Below, in pieces: positions 5,871 to 12,190 of a stretch of DNA of 14,968 nt (its first letter is position 1; every line of letters starts with the position of its first letter). The notes under the pieces are model-generated. The model saw only the letters and a list, made by a program, of their open reading frames with translations, ran no database searches and had not been told where the DNA came from. The translations under genes were made by a program, and so were the position numbers. Origin of the DNA: an uncultured Sphingopyxis sp. (GTDB lineage Bacteria; Pseudomonadota; Alphaproteobacteria; Sphingomonadales; Sphingomonadaceae); assembly GCA_936933955.1 (NCBI GenBank), contig CAKZIN010000040.1, positions 1 to 14,968 on the forward strand, written 5' to 3'.

Positions 5871-6445
5871 GGCTCTCCGGCGGCGGGGGGAGCGGGGTCG
5901 GCGTTAGGCTCCGCGCTCTCGATCGGCTCCGCGCTGTCGCGCTCCGGGCTTTCGTTAGGCTCCGCGCTGTCGCGCTCCGCTTTAGCCAGCGCGTCGAGGA
6001 TGCCGTTGACGAAGCCCGCCTCGCGCGTGTCGTGAAAGGCTTTGGCGACCTCGACATATTCGTTGATGGCGGCGCGCGCGGGGACGTCGGGGCGGGCGAT
6101 GATCTCGTAAGCGCCGACGCGCAGCACCGCCTTCATCGCGCGGTCGAGCCGGGCGAGGCTCCACCCCTTGGCGAGCCGGGCGGAAACCGCGGCGTCGACA
6201 TCGGCGATGCGGGTGATCGTGCCCGCAACCAGGTCGTCGAAAAAGGCGAGCTCGGCGTCGGCATATTCGGCATCGTCGAACGCTTCGTCGTCGATCACGC
6301 TGCCGATGCGATGGTGGTGAAACTCGTGGATCAGCTGCGCCGGCGGGGTCGCTTCCATGTCGTGCTGGTAGAGCGCCTGCACCGCCGCCAGCCGGGCCGC
6401 GGCGCGCGCCTGACCGCGCGATCGGGGAGGGGAGTTGGGGGCCAT
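5867..6445 (-). CDS. nusB: Transcription antitermination factor NusB with an extended acidic C-terminal tail
   Basis: NusB binds NusE (ribosomal protein S10) and boxA RNA to support antitermination, mainly on rRNA operons. The 192-residue product has the all-helical NusB core from about 12 to 156: ARAAARLAAVQALYQHDM, then SARLAKGWSLARLDRAMKAVLRVGAYEI and the conserved PARAAINEYVEVAKAFHDTREAGFVNGILD block (split here over residues 120-153). The core is normal. After it comes a tail of about 36 residues, rich in Glu, Ser, Asn and Pro and built from repeats (ERDSAEP twice, ESAEP, AEPN twice), which is not needed for the fold and is encoded by direct DNA repeats. The ATG at 6445 lies 10 bases after the hisD stop. 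The gene is coupled to thiL downstream. The nusB-thiL order is common in bacteria. Confidence 0.94.
   Translation of the reverse strand: MAPNSPPRSRGQARAAARLAAVQALYQHDMEATPPAQLIHEFHHHRIGSVIDDEAFDDAEYADAELAFFDDLVAGTITRIADVDAAVSARLAKGWSLARLDRAMKAVLRVGAYEIIARPDVPARAAINEYVEVAKAFHDTREAGFVNGILDALAKAERDSAEPNESPERDSAEPIESAEPNADPAPPAAGEP
5873..5878 (-). promoter_or_regulatory. Ribosome binding site supporting the CTG start of thiL
   Basis: GGAGAG on the minus strand lies two bases before the CTG at 5870-5868 (four bases from the GGAG core), inside the last codons of nusB. The spacing is a little short. With the in-frame TAA just upstream and the conserved ThiL N-terminus just downstream, it is the main support for a non-standard start. 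Terminating NusB ribosomes could also re-initiate here. Confidence 0.5.
5902..5979. repeat. Direct repeats encoding the NusB tail
   Basis: A 22-base unit, GGCTCCGCGCTGTCGCGCTC plus CG, occurs perfectly at 5925-5946 and 5958-5979, 33 bases apart. A 16-base unit, CGTTAGGCTCCGCGCT, occurs perfectly at 5902-5917 and 5953-5968, 51 bases apart. Both offsets are multiples of three, so the nusB frame is kept and the encoded peptide repeats. This looks like in-frame expansion by slippage or unequal exchange near the 3' end of the gene. Confidence 0.88.
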
Positions 6446-6455
6446 GGCGCTGCGC

Positions 6456-7766
6456 TTAGCTCGCCGCCCCGCGCTTGGCGAGCCGCAGCGCGACCGAGCG
6501 CGCGTGGGCAGGCAACCCCTCCGCCTCCGCCAGCGCCACCGCTGCCGGACCGAGTGCCGCCAACGCCCCCTCGTCGAGCCGCAGGATGCTGGTGCGCTTC
6601 ATGAAGTCGGTGACCGACAGCCCGGACGAAAAGCGCGCCCGCCGCCCGGTCGGGAGGACGTGGTTGGGCCCCGCGACATAATCGCCGATCGCTTCGGGGG
6701 TGTGCCGCCCGACGAAGATCGAGCCCGCGTGTCGCACGCTTTCCAACAGCGCCTCGGCGAGGGCATCCCCCGTCGCCAGCTGGAGATGTTCGGGTGCGAG
6801 CGCGTCGATCAGCGGCGCGGCGTCGGACAATCGCTCGACGCAGATGATGGCGCCGTTCGCCTCCCAGCTCGCGCGCGCGGTGGCGGCGGTGGGGAGCGTC
6901 GCCAGCTCCGCCTCCACCGCCTGCGCGACGGCATCGGCGAAGGCGGCATCGTCGGTGATCAGGATCGACTGGCTGGTCGGATCATGCTCGGCCTGGCTGA
7001 GGAGGTCGGCGGCGGTGACCTGGCCGTCGTTGGCGGCGTCGGCGACGACCAGTATCTCCGACGGCCCCGCCACCATGTCGATGCCGATCGTGCCGTAGAG
7101 CTGGCGCTTGGCCTCCGCCACCCAGGCGTTGCCGGGGCCGGTGACGACATCGACCCGCGCGATGCGGGGCGTGCCGTAGGCGAGCGCCGCCACCGCCTGC
7201 GCGCCGCCGATGCGCCACAGCTCGTCGACGCCAGCGATGTGCGCGGCGGCAAGCACCAGCGGGTTTACGTCGCCGCCGGGGGTGGGGGTCACCATCACCA
7301 GCCGCCCCACCCCCGCGACCTTGGCGGGGATGGCGTTCATCAGCACCGAGGAGGGGTAGGCCGCTCGCCCGCCGGGGACATAGATCCCCGCCGCATCCAC
7401 CGCCCGCCAGCGCGAGCCGAGCCGCGCCCCGGTGGCGTCGGTAAAGCCGCGATCTTCCGGGCGCTGACCCTGGTGAAAGGCGGCAATGCGCTCCGCCGCG
7501 AGGTCGAGCGCGGCGCGCAGTTCGGCGGGCAGCGCGTGGTAGGCAGCGGCGCAGTCCTCCGCCGCGATGCGCCAGCCGGTGGCGTCGAGGTCGTGGCCGT
7601 CGAAGCGCCGCGTCAAAACGGCCAGCGCCTCGTCGCCGCGCGCGCGCACGTCGGCGATGATCGCGGCGACGTCGCGGCTGACGTCGGCGTCGCTGTCGCG
7701 GCGCGCGTCGACCAGCGCGCGGAACTGCGCGGCAAAATCGGGTGCGGAGGCGTCGAGGCGGATCAT
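6456..7766 (-). CDS. hisD: Histidinol dehydrogenase
   Basis: HisD catalyses the last two steps of histidine synthesis, oxidising L-histidinol through histidinal to histidine with two NAD+, and depends on zinc. The 436-residue protein carries the whole family pattern: RAVDAAGIYVPGGRAAYPSS (121-140), VVTGPGNAWVAEAKRQLYG (207-225), IDMVAGPSEILVVAD (229-243), SQAEHDP (257-263), the catalytic Glu326-His327 in PEHLQL, and GRHTPEAIGDYVAGPNHVLP (353-372). Probable zinc ligands are Gln258, His261, Asp362 and His421. The start is the ATG at 7766, overlapping the hisG stop as ATGA; the frame continues upstream only as antisense-like read-through. It lies between hisG and nusB in a tight run. Confidence 0.97.
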   Translation of the reverse strand: MIRLDASAPDFAAQFRALVDARRDSDADVSRDVAAIIADVRARGDEALAVLTRRFDGHDLDATGWRIAAEDCAAAYHALPAELRAALDLAAERIAAFHQGQRPEDRGFTDATGARLGSRWRAVDAAGIYVPGGRAAYPSSVLMNAIPAKVAGVGRLVMVTPTPGGDVNPLVLAAAHIAGVDELWRIGGAQAVAALAYGTPRIARVDVVTGPGNAWVAEAKRQLYGTIGIDMVAGPSEILVVADAANDGQVTAADLLSQAEHDPTSQSILITDDAAFADAVAQAVEAELATLPTAATARASWEANGAIICVERLSDAAPLIDALAPEHLQLATGDALAEALLESVRHAGSIFVGRHTPEAIGDYVAGPNHVLPTGRRARFSSGLSVTDFMKRTSILRLDEGALAALGPAAVALAEAEGLPAHARSVALRLAKRGAAS

Positions 7767-8407
7767 GCGAGCGCCGCCCGGACGCGCTCCACCAGCGCGG
7801 GGACGCGCGGGTCGAGCTTGAAGGCGGCGCGGTTGCACACCAGCCGCGCCGACACTTCGGCGATCACCTCCACCTCCTCGAGTCCGTTGTCGACCAGCGT
7901 GCGCCCGCTGGAGACGAGGTCAACGATGTGGCTCGAAAGGCCGAGGCGCGGGGCGATCTCCATCGCGCCGTTGAGCGTGATGCACTCCGCCTGCACCCCG
8001 CGCCCGGCGAACCAGCGGCGCGCGCTGTTGGGATATTTGCTCGCGACCCGCACATGCCCTCCGGCGCGCGGGAGTGGCGTGCCCGCAGGTGCGGCAAGGC
8101 TCAGGCGGCAGCGCCCGATGCTGAGGTCGACCGGCGCGTAGAGTTCGGCAAAGGCGAATTCGTCGACAACGTCCGACCCGACGATCCCCACCGCCGCCGC
8201 CCCATGCGCGACAAAGGTGGCGACGTCGAAGGCGCGCACTCGCATGATCGACAGATCGGGACGGTTGGTGTCAAACAGCAGCGCACGGCTTTTCGGGTCG
8301 TGGAAGTCTGCGGCGGGCTCCACCCCCGCGCGTGCGAGCAGGGGGAGCGCTTCATCAAGGATGCGGCCCTTGGGCAGCGCGAGGATCAGCGGGGCGGGGG
8401 TAGCCAT
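7763..8407 (-). CDS. hisG: ATP phosphoribosyltransferase, short form
   Basis: HisG joins ATP and PRPP to make N1-(5-phosphoribosyl)-ATP, the first step of histidine synthesis. The product is 214 residues: it starts MATPAPLILALPKGRILDEAL, has AAVGIVGSDVV (71-81), VASKYPN (121-127), and the PRPP-binding signature APRLGLSSHIVDLVSSGRTL (152-171) followed by VDNGL. The C-terminal regulatory ACT-like domain of long HisG (about 290-300 residues) is missing, so this is the short form. Short HisG usually works with the HisRS-like subunit HisZ, whose gene is not in the window. The ATG at 8407 is fixed by the family N-terminus. It is the first gene of the hisG-hisD-nusB-thiL run and is divergent from the DUF2332 gene, with only 38 bases between. 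Confidence 0.96.
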   Translation of the reverse strand: MATPAPLILALPKGRILDEALPLLARAGVEPAADFHDPKSRALLFDTNRPDLSIMRVRAFDVATFVAHGAAAVGIVGSDVVDEFAFAELYAPVDLSIGRCRLSLAAPAGTPLPRAGGHVRVASKYPNSARRWFAGRGVQAECITLNGAMEIAPRLGLSSHIVDLVSSGRTLVDNGLEEVEVIAEVSARLVCNRAAFKLDPRVPALVERVRAALA

Positions 8408-8417
8408 GACGACCGCG

Positions 8418-8446
8418 CGGATAGTCGGCAGACCGGGGGGCGGCAA
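8418..8446 (-). promoter_or_regulatory. Weak promoter candidate for hisG
   Basis: On the minus strand TTGCCG (8446-8441) and TATCCG (8423-8418) are separated by exactly 17 bases, the same layout as the infA candidate. It fills the whole 38-base gap to the divergent gene and would give a leader of only a few bases. The -10 match is poor (3/6), so this is a suggestion only. Confidence 0.22.
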
Positions 8447-9576
8447 TGCAAAAGCCATATGAACTGATCGACATGCAATCGTCGGGCGACGGCGCGGTGG
8501 CGACGGCGTTCGCCAACCAGGTCGCCTATTGCGAGGCCAACGCCGCACCGATCACCTCTCGGGTGGTGGCGGCGGTGGGGCGCCTGCTCGCGCAGCCGGC
8601 GCATCCTTTCCTACGGCGCATCGCCGGGTGGAACGGAGCACCGCTGGCCGATGCGCTGCCGCTGCGCGCTGCGGGCGGGCTGCACGCGCTCCACCGCAGC
8701 GGCGCCGCGCCCGAAATCGCGCCGATCTATGCGGGGGAGGTCGATGGCGTCGAGCAGGCGGCGGCGATCGTCGCGCGCGTGATCGACGCGCATGGCGATG
8801 CGCTGATGCCCTGGCTCGACGGCCCGCCGCAGACCAACGAGGCGGGGCGGTCGAGCTCCTATGTTCAGGCGCTGCTGTGGCTCGCGGCGCAGGGACTGCC
8901 GCCGCGCTTCGAGCTGCTGGAGCTGGGGTCGAGTGCGGGGATCAACCTGATGCTCGCGGATTATGGCTATGATCTCGGCGGGGTGCGGGTCGGGCCGGAA
9001 GACGCCGTGCTCTCCTTCAAGCCCGAGTGGGAGGGGCCACCCCCGCCTGCGCAAGCGATCGAGATTGTGTCAGCGCGCGGCTGCGACGTGGCGCCGATCG
9101 ACCTGCGCGAGCCGGCGGAGGCAGCACGCCTCGCCGCCTATATCTGGCCCGAACAGACGCAGCGATTCGCGCGGCTGGAGGCGGCGGTGGCGCTGGCGCA
9201 TCGCTCACCCCCGCGGGTGGAGGCGCTCAACGCGGCGGACTTTGTGGAGGCGGCGCTCGCCGAGCCGCAGGCGGCAGGGGTGACGCGCGTCGTGCTGCAC
9301 TCGGTCGTCTGGCAATATATCCCCGCCGACCAGCAGGCACGGGTGGAGGCGGCGCTCGAGAAAGCGGCGGCGCAGGCGACGCCCGACCGCCCGCTCGCGC
9401 ATGTCTCGGTCGAGGCCAACCGCACCGTCCACCGCCACGAGGTGCGCGCGCGTTACTGGCCGGGCGGGGCGGAGGATCGGCTCCTCGCGCTCAGCCACGC
9501 GCACGGCGCCGCCTACCGCTGGGTGGCGGGCGACGAGGGTGGGGCGGCCGCCGCCTCTTCGTCGTCGTCGTCGTGA
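8446..9576 (+). CDS. DUF2332 family protein, methyltransferase-like
   Basis: A 376-residue member of the DUF2332 family, which has no established function to my knowledge. The middle contains FELLELGSSAGINLMLADYGY (155-175, shown as one motif in two parts: FELLELGSSAGINL and its extension), very like motif I of class I SAM-dependent methyltransferases. It is followed by RGCDVAPIDLREP (211-223) and VTRVVLHSVVWQYIP (279-293), the usual family blocks. An N-terminal helical part (about 15-150) precedes it. The ATG at 8446 has GGGGGG five bases upstream; the ATG at 8473 has none. The C-terminus ends in four alanines and six serines, encoded by a TCG tract that overlaps the convergent ltrA gene. 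No signal peptide or membrane segment is seen. Small-molecule methylation is a guess from the fold motif. Confidence 0.86.
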   Translation: MQKPYELIDMQSSGDGAVATAFANQVAYCEANAAPITSRVVAAVGRLLAQPAHPFLRRIAGWNGAPLADALPLRAAGGLHALHRSGAAPEIAPIYAGEVDGVEQAAAIVARVIDAHGDALMPWLDGPPQTNEAGRSSSYVQALLWLAAQGLPPRFELLELGSSAGINLMLADYGYDLGGVRVGPEDAVLSFKPEWEGPPPPAQAIEIVSARGCDVAPIDLREPAEAARLAAYIWPEQTQRFARLEAAVALAHRSPPRVEALNAADFVEAALAEPQAAGVTRVVLHSVVWQYIPADQQARVEAALEKAAAQATPDRPLAHVSVEANRTVHRHEVRARYWPGGAEDRLLALSHAHGAAYRWVAGDEGGAAAASSSSSS

Positions 9577-10901
9577 CCCTCGAGCTCGCGCATGCGGGCG
9601 CGTGAGCGGCGGGTGAGCCAGGCGGGGAGGGCCACGCCGCGCCGCTCGAGCCGGTCGAGCCAGCCGCCGTGGAAGCTCACCCACTCCCACAGAGCGATGA
9701 AGATGAACCCCGCCGCATGTGCCGATGCGAACACCAGCATCTGCGGCTTCCATAGCCACCCGGCTAGGCCGAGCGCCGCGAAATAGACCGCGCCGACGAG
9801 GTGGCTCAGCGGATATTTGGGCTTGCCGCCGGAGATCTTCTTGAACAGCGCGGTGCCCAGCACGAACGCCAGCCCACCCGCGGTGATGACGAGCGTGTAG
9901 ACCGCATTCGCGGGGGCGAGCGGGTCGGCAAGGCTCATCTCGTCGCTGACCGCCACCAGCACGATCCCCGCGACGATCGGGATGTGGCCGAAGGTGTAGG
10001 CGAGCCGGGCGAAGTTGCCGGGATCGTCGTGCTGGTCGATATATTCGGAGCCGCGCTCCGCGCCGATATCGAAATAGACCCACCACATCGCAAAGGAGGA
10101 CACCACCGCCGCCGCCAGCGCGAGCCCGCTTTCATAATCGAGCCCCGCGTCGGCAAAGGTGGTGCCGGTGACGATGATCCCCTCCCCCAGCGCGATGATG
10201 ATGAACAGCGCGCAGCGTTCGGCCATATGTTCGCCGGAGAGGTGCCAGTCGGTCTTGCGCGCGCCGCCTACGCCAGGGAAGCGAAAGCGCAGGAGCGGCG
10301 CCAGATACTGCACGAACACCGCAGCGCCCCACCAATAGTAGCGCTCCGCCGGGGGAGCATCCGCGCCCCATAGCCACAACCCCGCGGCGATCAGGAACCA
10401 CAGCGTCGCGCGCTTGAAGTTGCTCGCGCCCTCCGGGTTCGCCTTGCGCAGCGCGAGGATCATGAACAGCCCGCCGCCGATCAGGACGAGCACGTAGGGA
10501 AGCGCAAAGGCGATCGGGTTGCTGGTGAAGGCGGTGGGTATCGCCGCCGCCGCGATCAGGCTCCCCAGCATCGCAAAGCCGAGCATCAGCCGCACCATCG
10601 CTCGGTCGGGATCGAGCAGGTTGATCGACCAGGTGGTGAAATTCCACGTCAGCCAGATGGCGAGAAACAGGATGCCCGTCTGCGCCGCATGCGCCCAGTC
10701 GGGGTGTTTGGCGAGGTGATGCGTCAGCTGGGTGATGGCAAAGACGTAGACGAGGTCGAAGAACAGCTCGATGAAGCCGACGCGCGCGCTGTCCTCATCC
10801 CCCGCGTCGCGGATCAGCGAGCCCGGCGGGGGACTCGCCGCCCCGCGGGTGGGCGGGTGCGGTGCGTCGCGCTTGACAGGCTCGAGCCGATCCTCGCTCA
10901 C
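9513..10901 (-). CDS. LtrA-family (low temperature requirement A) membrane protein
   Basis: A 462-residue polytopic inner-membrane protein. After a proline-rich cytoplasmic start it has the family N-terminal pattern GFIELFFDLVYVFAITQLTHH (residues about 42-62, in two overlapping parts: IELFFDLVYVFAI and QLTHH), then about 12 hydrophobic segments. The internal signature ERCALFIIIALGEGIIVTG lies near residue 230. The family is named from a Listeria gene needed for growth in the cold; its biochemical role is unknown. The tail is acidic (HDDDDEE) and then alanine-rich. The GTG at 10901 is chosen because it overlaps the stop of the hydrolase gene as GTGA; the open frame reaches back to 10967 inside that gene. 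Its last 64 bases overlap the convergent DUF2332 gene. Confidence 0.88.
   Translation of the reverse strand: MSEDRLEPVKRDAPHPPTRGAASPPPGSLIRDAGDEDSARVGFIELFFDLVYVFAITQLTHHLAKHPDWAHAAQTGILFLAIWLTWNFTTWSINLLDPDRAMVRLMLGFAMLGSLIAAAAIPTAFTSNPIAFALPYVLVLIGGGLFMILALRKANPEGASNFKRATLWFLIAAGLWLWGADAPPAERYYWWGAAVFVQYLAPLLRFRFPGVGGARKTDWHLSGEHMAERCALFIIIALGEGIIVTGTTFADAGLDYESGLALAAAVVSSFAMWWVYFDIGAERGSEYIDQHDDPGNFARLAYTFGHIPIVAGIVLVAVSDEMSLADPLAPANAVYTLVITAGGLAFVLGTALFKKISGGKPKYPLSHLVGAVYFAALGLAGWLWKPQMLVFASAHAAGFIFIALWEWVSFHGGWLDRLERRGVALPAWLTRRSRARMRELEGHDDDDEEAAAAPPSSPATQR
9556..9574. repeat. TCG trinucleotide tract shared by two convergent genes
   Basis: Five or more uninterrupted TCG units lie in the overlap of the DUF2332 and ltrA genes. 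On the plus strand they encode the terminal serine run of the DUF2332 protein, and on the minus strand the aspartate run near the end of LtrA. Unit gain or loss would change both tails by whole residues without a frameshift. Confidence 0.8.
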
Positions 10902-11827
10902 GTGCGGGCCGGGTGCGCGGCGAGCCAGCGGGTCATCGCCGACGTGACGACCTCCGCTGCCTCCCACGGCACGAAGTGGCCGACGCCGGGCACCCGCTCG
11001 ACAGTGAGGTCGGTGACATAAGCCTCGAGCCCGTCGAGGTTGCAGGCCGGCAGCGCCAGGTCGTCCAGCGCCCAGATGACGAGCGTCGGGATGGTCAGCG
11101 GCGGGAAGGGCGCGTCGACGAAGGCGGGGCGCTCGGGCGCGCTATCGTCGACAGACGGGATGTTGAGCGCCGTGGCGCGATACCAGTTGAGCATCGCCCG
11201 GGCCGCACCGGGGCGCTGCCAGTCCGCCAGCAGGCGGTCGCGCTCGGCGTCCGGCATGGCCGCGCTGCGCTCCCAGCTGACGCCCCTCTTGAGGATGCCG
11301 ACCAACCCCTCGCGCTCGATCAGCGCGTCGTTGGCGGGGTCGCGAAAGATGCGCATATACTGGCTCGCCGCGCGCTGTTCGGGGTTGTCGAGCAGCAGCC
11401 GCTGGAAGAGGTGCGGGTGCGGCGCGTTGGCGATGACCGCGCGGGTAACGCGGCCGCTCGCCTGACCGGCAAGCGCCACGCCCCAGGCGATCGCGCCGCC
11501 CCAGTCATGTCCTACAATCGTGAACCGCTCCACCCCCAGCGCATCGGCGAGCGCGAAGATGTCGGCGATCAGCTTGTCGGCGGAATAGGCATCGACCCCT
11601 TCGGGCTTGTCCGAACCGCGGTAGCCGCGCTGGTCGGGGGCGATGCAGCGGTAGCGCTGCGACAGCGCCACGAGCTGGTGCCGCCAGGTGCGATGCGATT
11701 CGGGAAAGCCGTGGAGGAAGATCAGCGTCTCACCGTCGCGCGGGCCGATGTCGACCACGTCGAGGCCCACGCCGGTGGCAAGCTCGACGCGACGCTGCGC
11801 GAAATCGGGGATGTCGGCTTGGGTCAT
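10898..11827 (-). CDS. Alpha/beta hydrolase, epoxide hydrolase-like
   Basis: A 309-residue soluble alpha/beta-hydrolase, closest in pattern to epoxide hydrolases and haloacetate/haloalkane dehalogenases. The oxyanion-hole motif HGFPES is at 39-44, PDQRGYRGSDKP at 64-75, and the nucleophile elbow GHDWGG at 106-111 with Asp108. An aspartate nucleophile marks epoxide hydrolases and dehalogenases rather than serine esterases. Lid tyrosines that would bind the epoxide oxygen are likely Tyr157 (QYMRIF) and Tyr216 (LNWYRA). The acid is Asp255 or Asp256 (WALDDLALP) and the base is His284 (GVGHFVPWE). The LNWYRA motif favours epoxide hydrolase. The ATG at 11827 overlaps the bolA stop as ATGA, and its stop overlaps the ltrA start. 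Natural substrate unknown. Confidence 0.9.
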   Translation of the reverse strand: MTQADIPDFAQRRVELATGVGLDVVDIGPRDGETLIFLHGFPESHRTWRHQLVALSQRYRCIAPDQRGYRGSDKPEGVDAYSADKLIADIFALADALGVERFTIVGHDWGGAIAWGVALAGQASGRVTRAVIANAPHPHLFQRLLLDNPEQRAASQYMRIFRDPANDALIEREGLVGILKRGVSWERSAAMPDAERDRLLADWQRPGAARAMLNWYRATALNIPSVDDSAPERPAFVDAPFPPLTIPTLVIWALDDLALPACNLDGLEAYVTDLTVERVPGVGHFVPWEAAEVVTSAMTRWLAAHPART

Positions 11828-12102
11828 GGCGCTTCTCCCGGAGCGACGGCGCGGATGGCGAGCGCGTGAATGCGCGTGGCGAGGAGGTCGGCGAGCGCGG
11901 AATTGACCACGCGCTGGCGGGCGACGCGGTTCATACCGGTGAAGGCGGGGCTTTCGATGACGACGGAGAAATGGCTCTCTCCACTCCCGTCATCGCCCAT
12001 ATGCCCGCGATGCTGCGCGCTGTCGTTGCTGACATGAAGCCGCGTCGGGGTGAGCGCTTCGCTAAGGCGAGCGTGGATGATGTCGGTGAGGGGGGTGGTC
12101 AT
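11824..12102 (-). CDS. bolA: BolA family protein
   Basis: BolA-family proteins bind monothiol glutaredoxins, often around a shared [2Fe-2S] cluster, and take part in iron and stress regulation; some bind DNA. The 92-residue product has the family residues in order: LHVSNDSAQHRGH (22-34), the ESHFSVVIESPAF block (42-54), RQRVVNSALADLL (62-74) and the C-terminal IHAL (78-81) with the invariant histidine, His79. Length is normal. It is the first of three overlapping genes (bolA, hydrolase, ltrA) and starts 88 bases after the ilvA stop, so it may also be read from the ilvA transcript. No clear ribosome binding site was seen. The gene symbol is used at family level; BolA and IbaG types are not distinguished here. 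Confidence 0.93.
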   Translation of the reverse strand: MTTPLTDIIHARLSEALTPTRLHVSNDSAQHRGHMGDDGSGESHFSVVIESPAFTGMNRVARQRVVNSALADLLATRIHALAIRAVAPGEAP

Positions 12103-12190
12103 GCGTCAGACTTTTGGGTGTGCGGGGGTGGAGTAACGCCCGACCTCGCCGCTTGTGCCCACCGGCCTCCGTGGAAGCACGGCGGCGACG

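Noticed and set aside
6435..8141. Plus-strand open frame of 568 codons
   Set aside because: Antisense shadow of hisD and hisG.
12103..12190. Imperfect stem between ilvA and bolA that could be a terminator or attenuator
   Set aside because: Arms are interrupted and no U-tract follows; not distinguishable from background.
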